From an uncultured Bacteroidales bacterium (lineage in GTDB: Bacteria; Bacteroidota; Bacteroidia; Bacteroidales; Bacteroidaceae): DNA of 64,000 nucleotides. The position numbers and the translations under genes are program-made. Below, piece by piece: positions 63,536 through 64,000 of this stretch. The stretch is from the NCBI GenBank assembly GCA_902779845.1, contig CACZCZ010000010.1, forward strand, positions 1-64,000, written 5' to 3'. Each line of letters begins with the position of its first letter. Position 1 is the first letter of the stretch. The notes beneath the pieces are model-generated. The model made no database searches and was not told where the DNA came from. It saw nothing but the letters and a program-made list of their open reading frames with translations.

Positions 63536-64000
63536 ATGGATTCATTCATGTTCTTAGGCTTCGGCCTTCATGCCTGGATCACCATCGTGACGGTACTGGG
63601 TATGTTCACCATCCTGCTGTTCACCAAATGGCGCAGCGACATTGTCTTCCTCGGGGCCATCGGCGTGCTCTTCGTCACGGGCGTTCTCGACTCTAAGGCA
63701 GCCTTCTCGGGCTTCAGCAGCAACTCGGTCGTCACCGTCGGCGTACTGTTCGTGGTCGTCGCCGGCCTGATGCATACCGGTGTGCTGCAATGTATTGTCA
63801 GATACCTGCTTGGTACGCCCGATAGCTACGCGAAGGCGGTGGTGCGGCTGATGCTGCCCGTGGCCGCCCTCAGCTCGTTCCTGAGCAATACGACGGTGGT
63901 GTCGCTCTTCGTCAACATCGTCAAGATGTGGTCCAAGAAGCTGAATATCTCGCCCTCGAAGCTGCTGATACCCCTGAGCTATGCCTCGGGCATGGGCGGC
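63536..64000 (+). CDS. SLC13/DASS-type permease, N-terminal 155 residues (cut by window edge)
   Basis: ATG at 63536-63538; open to the edge. It starts MDSFMFLGFGLHAWITIVTV and has SDIVFLGAIGVLFVTGVL, NSVVTVGVLFVVVAGL and FLSNTTVVSLF; the SNTTVV segment is the SNT motif of the SLC13/DASS transporters, which carry sulfate, citrate or dicarboxylates with Na+ or H+. The length beyond the edge cannot be judged; some members in Bacteroidetes carry two TrkA-C domains in the middle. Confidence 0.82.
   Translation, partial: MDSFMFLGFGLHAWITIVTVLGMFTILLFTKWRSDIVFLGAIGVLFVTGVLDSKAAFSGFSSNSVVTVGVLFVVVAGLMHTGVLQCIVRYLLGTPDSYAKAVVRLMLPVAALSSFLSNTTVVSLFVNIVKMWSKKLNISPSKLLIPLSYASGMGG

Overview
The window looks like a chromosomal segment of a Bacteroidales bacterium, probably Prevotellaceae-like. 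Evidence: promoters of the -33 TTTG / -7 TAnnTTTG type in front of several genes, a UpxY-type antiterminator heading a polysaccharide locus, an Mfa2/FimB-type lipoprotein, a PorE-like OmpA protein, methylmalonyl-CoA mutase subunits, and the TPP-riboswitch operon TonB receptor-pnuT-thiamine pyrophosphokinase. The assignment rests on gene content alone.

Layout. (1) From 26.7 kb leftwards to the window edge, nearly everything is on the minus strand and reads as one surface-polysaccharide locus. upxY (26.1-26.7) is followed by a UDP-sugar dehydrogenase, GDP-fucose synthesis (gmd, a cupin-ManA fusion, fcl), an L-rhamnose mutarotase, a second UDP-sugar dehydrogenase with a UDP-glucuronate epimerase, then an AT-rich assembly block: an FrhB-like/acyltransferase fusion, an aldo/keto reductase, two membrane acyltransferases, Wzx, a pyruvyl transferase, a GT2 glycosyltransferase, an SDR and the start of a MenD-like enzyme. 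(2) Inside it, at 12.2-18.3 kb, sits an accessory island: a two-gene AAA ATPase/TOPRIM-like candidate defence pair, an ORF6N protein, a RelA/SpoT-domain synthetase, a RelE-type toxin-antitoxin pair and two four-helix-bundle genes. (3) 26.9-31.7 kb: a DUF4236 gene, then the thiamine uptake operon. (4) 31.8-43.2 kb: M6 protease, an RND efflux operon, cysQ, a DUF349 protein, corA. (5) 43.5-51.8 kb: PorE-like protein, topB, a BNR_4/LamG polysaccharide-acting protein, a YfcE-type phosphodiesterase. (6) 51.8-56.4 kb: mutA, a four-helix-bundle gene, and mutB broken by an internal deletion. (7) 56.4-60.5 kb: tatA-tatC-polyferredoxin-Tat-exported Fe-S aldo/keto reductase. (8) 60.7-64 kb: beta-barrel protein, GH84-like glucosaminidase, and the start of an SLC13-type permease.

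The most unusual feature runs across all regions. Degenerate heptanucleotide tandem repeats (variants of AAGGGTT, GATTCAR, GAAGAGG, GATGGCT, GTTGAGA, GTTTAAA, TTTACAA) fill intergenic gaps and also lie in frame inside otherwise conserved enzymes (both UDP-sugar dehydrogenases at the same site, fcl, gmd, the TonB receptor N-terminus). GC-rich palindromes do the same in cysQ and in one dehydrogenase. All three four-helix-bundle genes are bordered by these repeats. This is the best candidate for an undescribed system: a repeat family, possibly with an associated small protein, that spreads by tolerated in-frame insertion. A second strong signal is a pair of poly-G tracts in adjacent acyltransferase genes, one in frame (G8) and one out of frame (G9), which fits phase variation of polysaccharide decoration.
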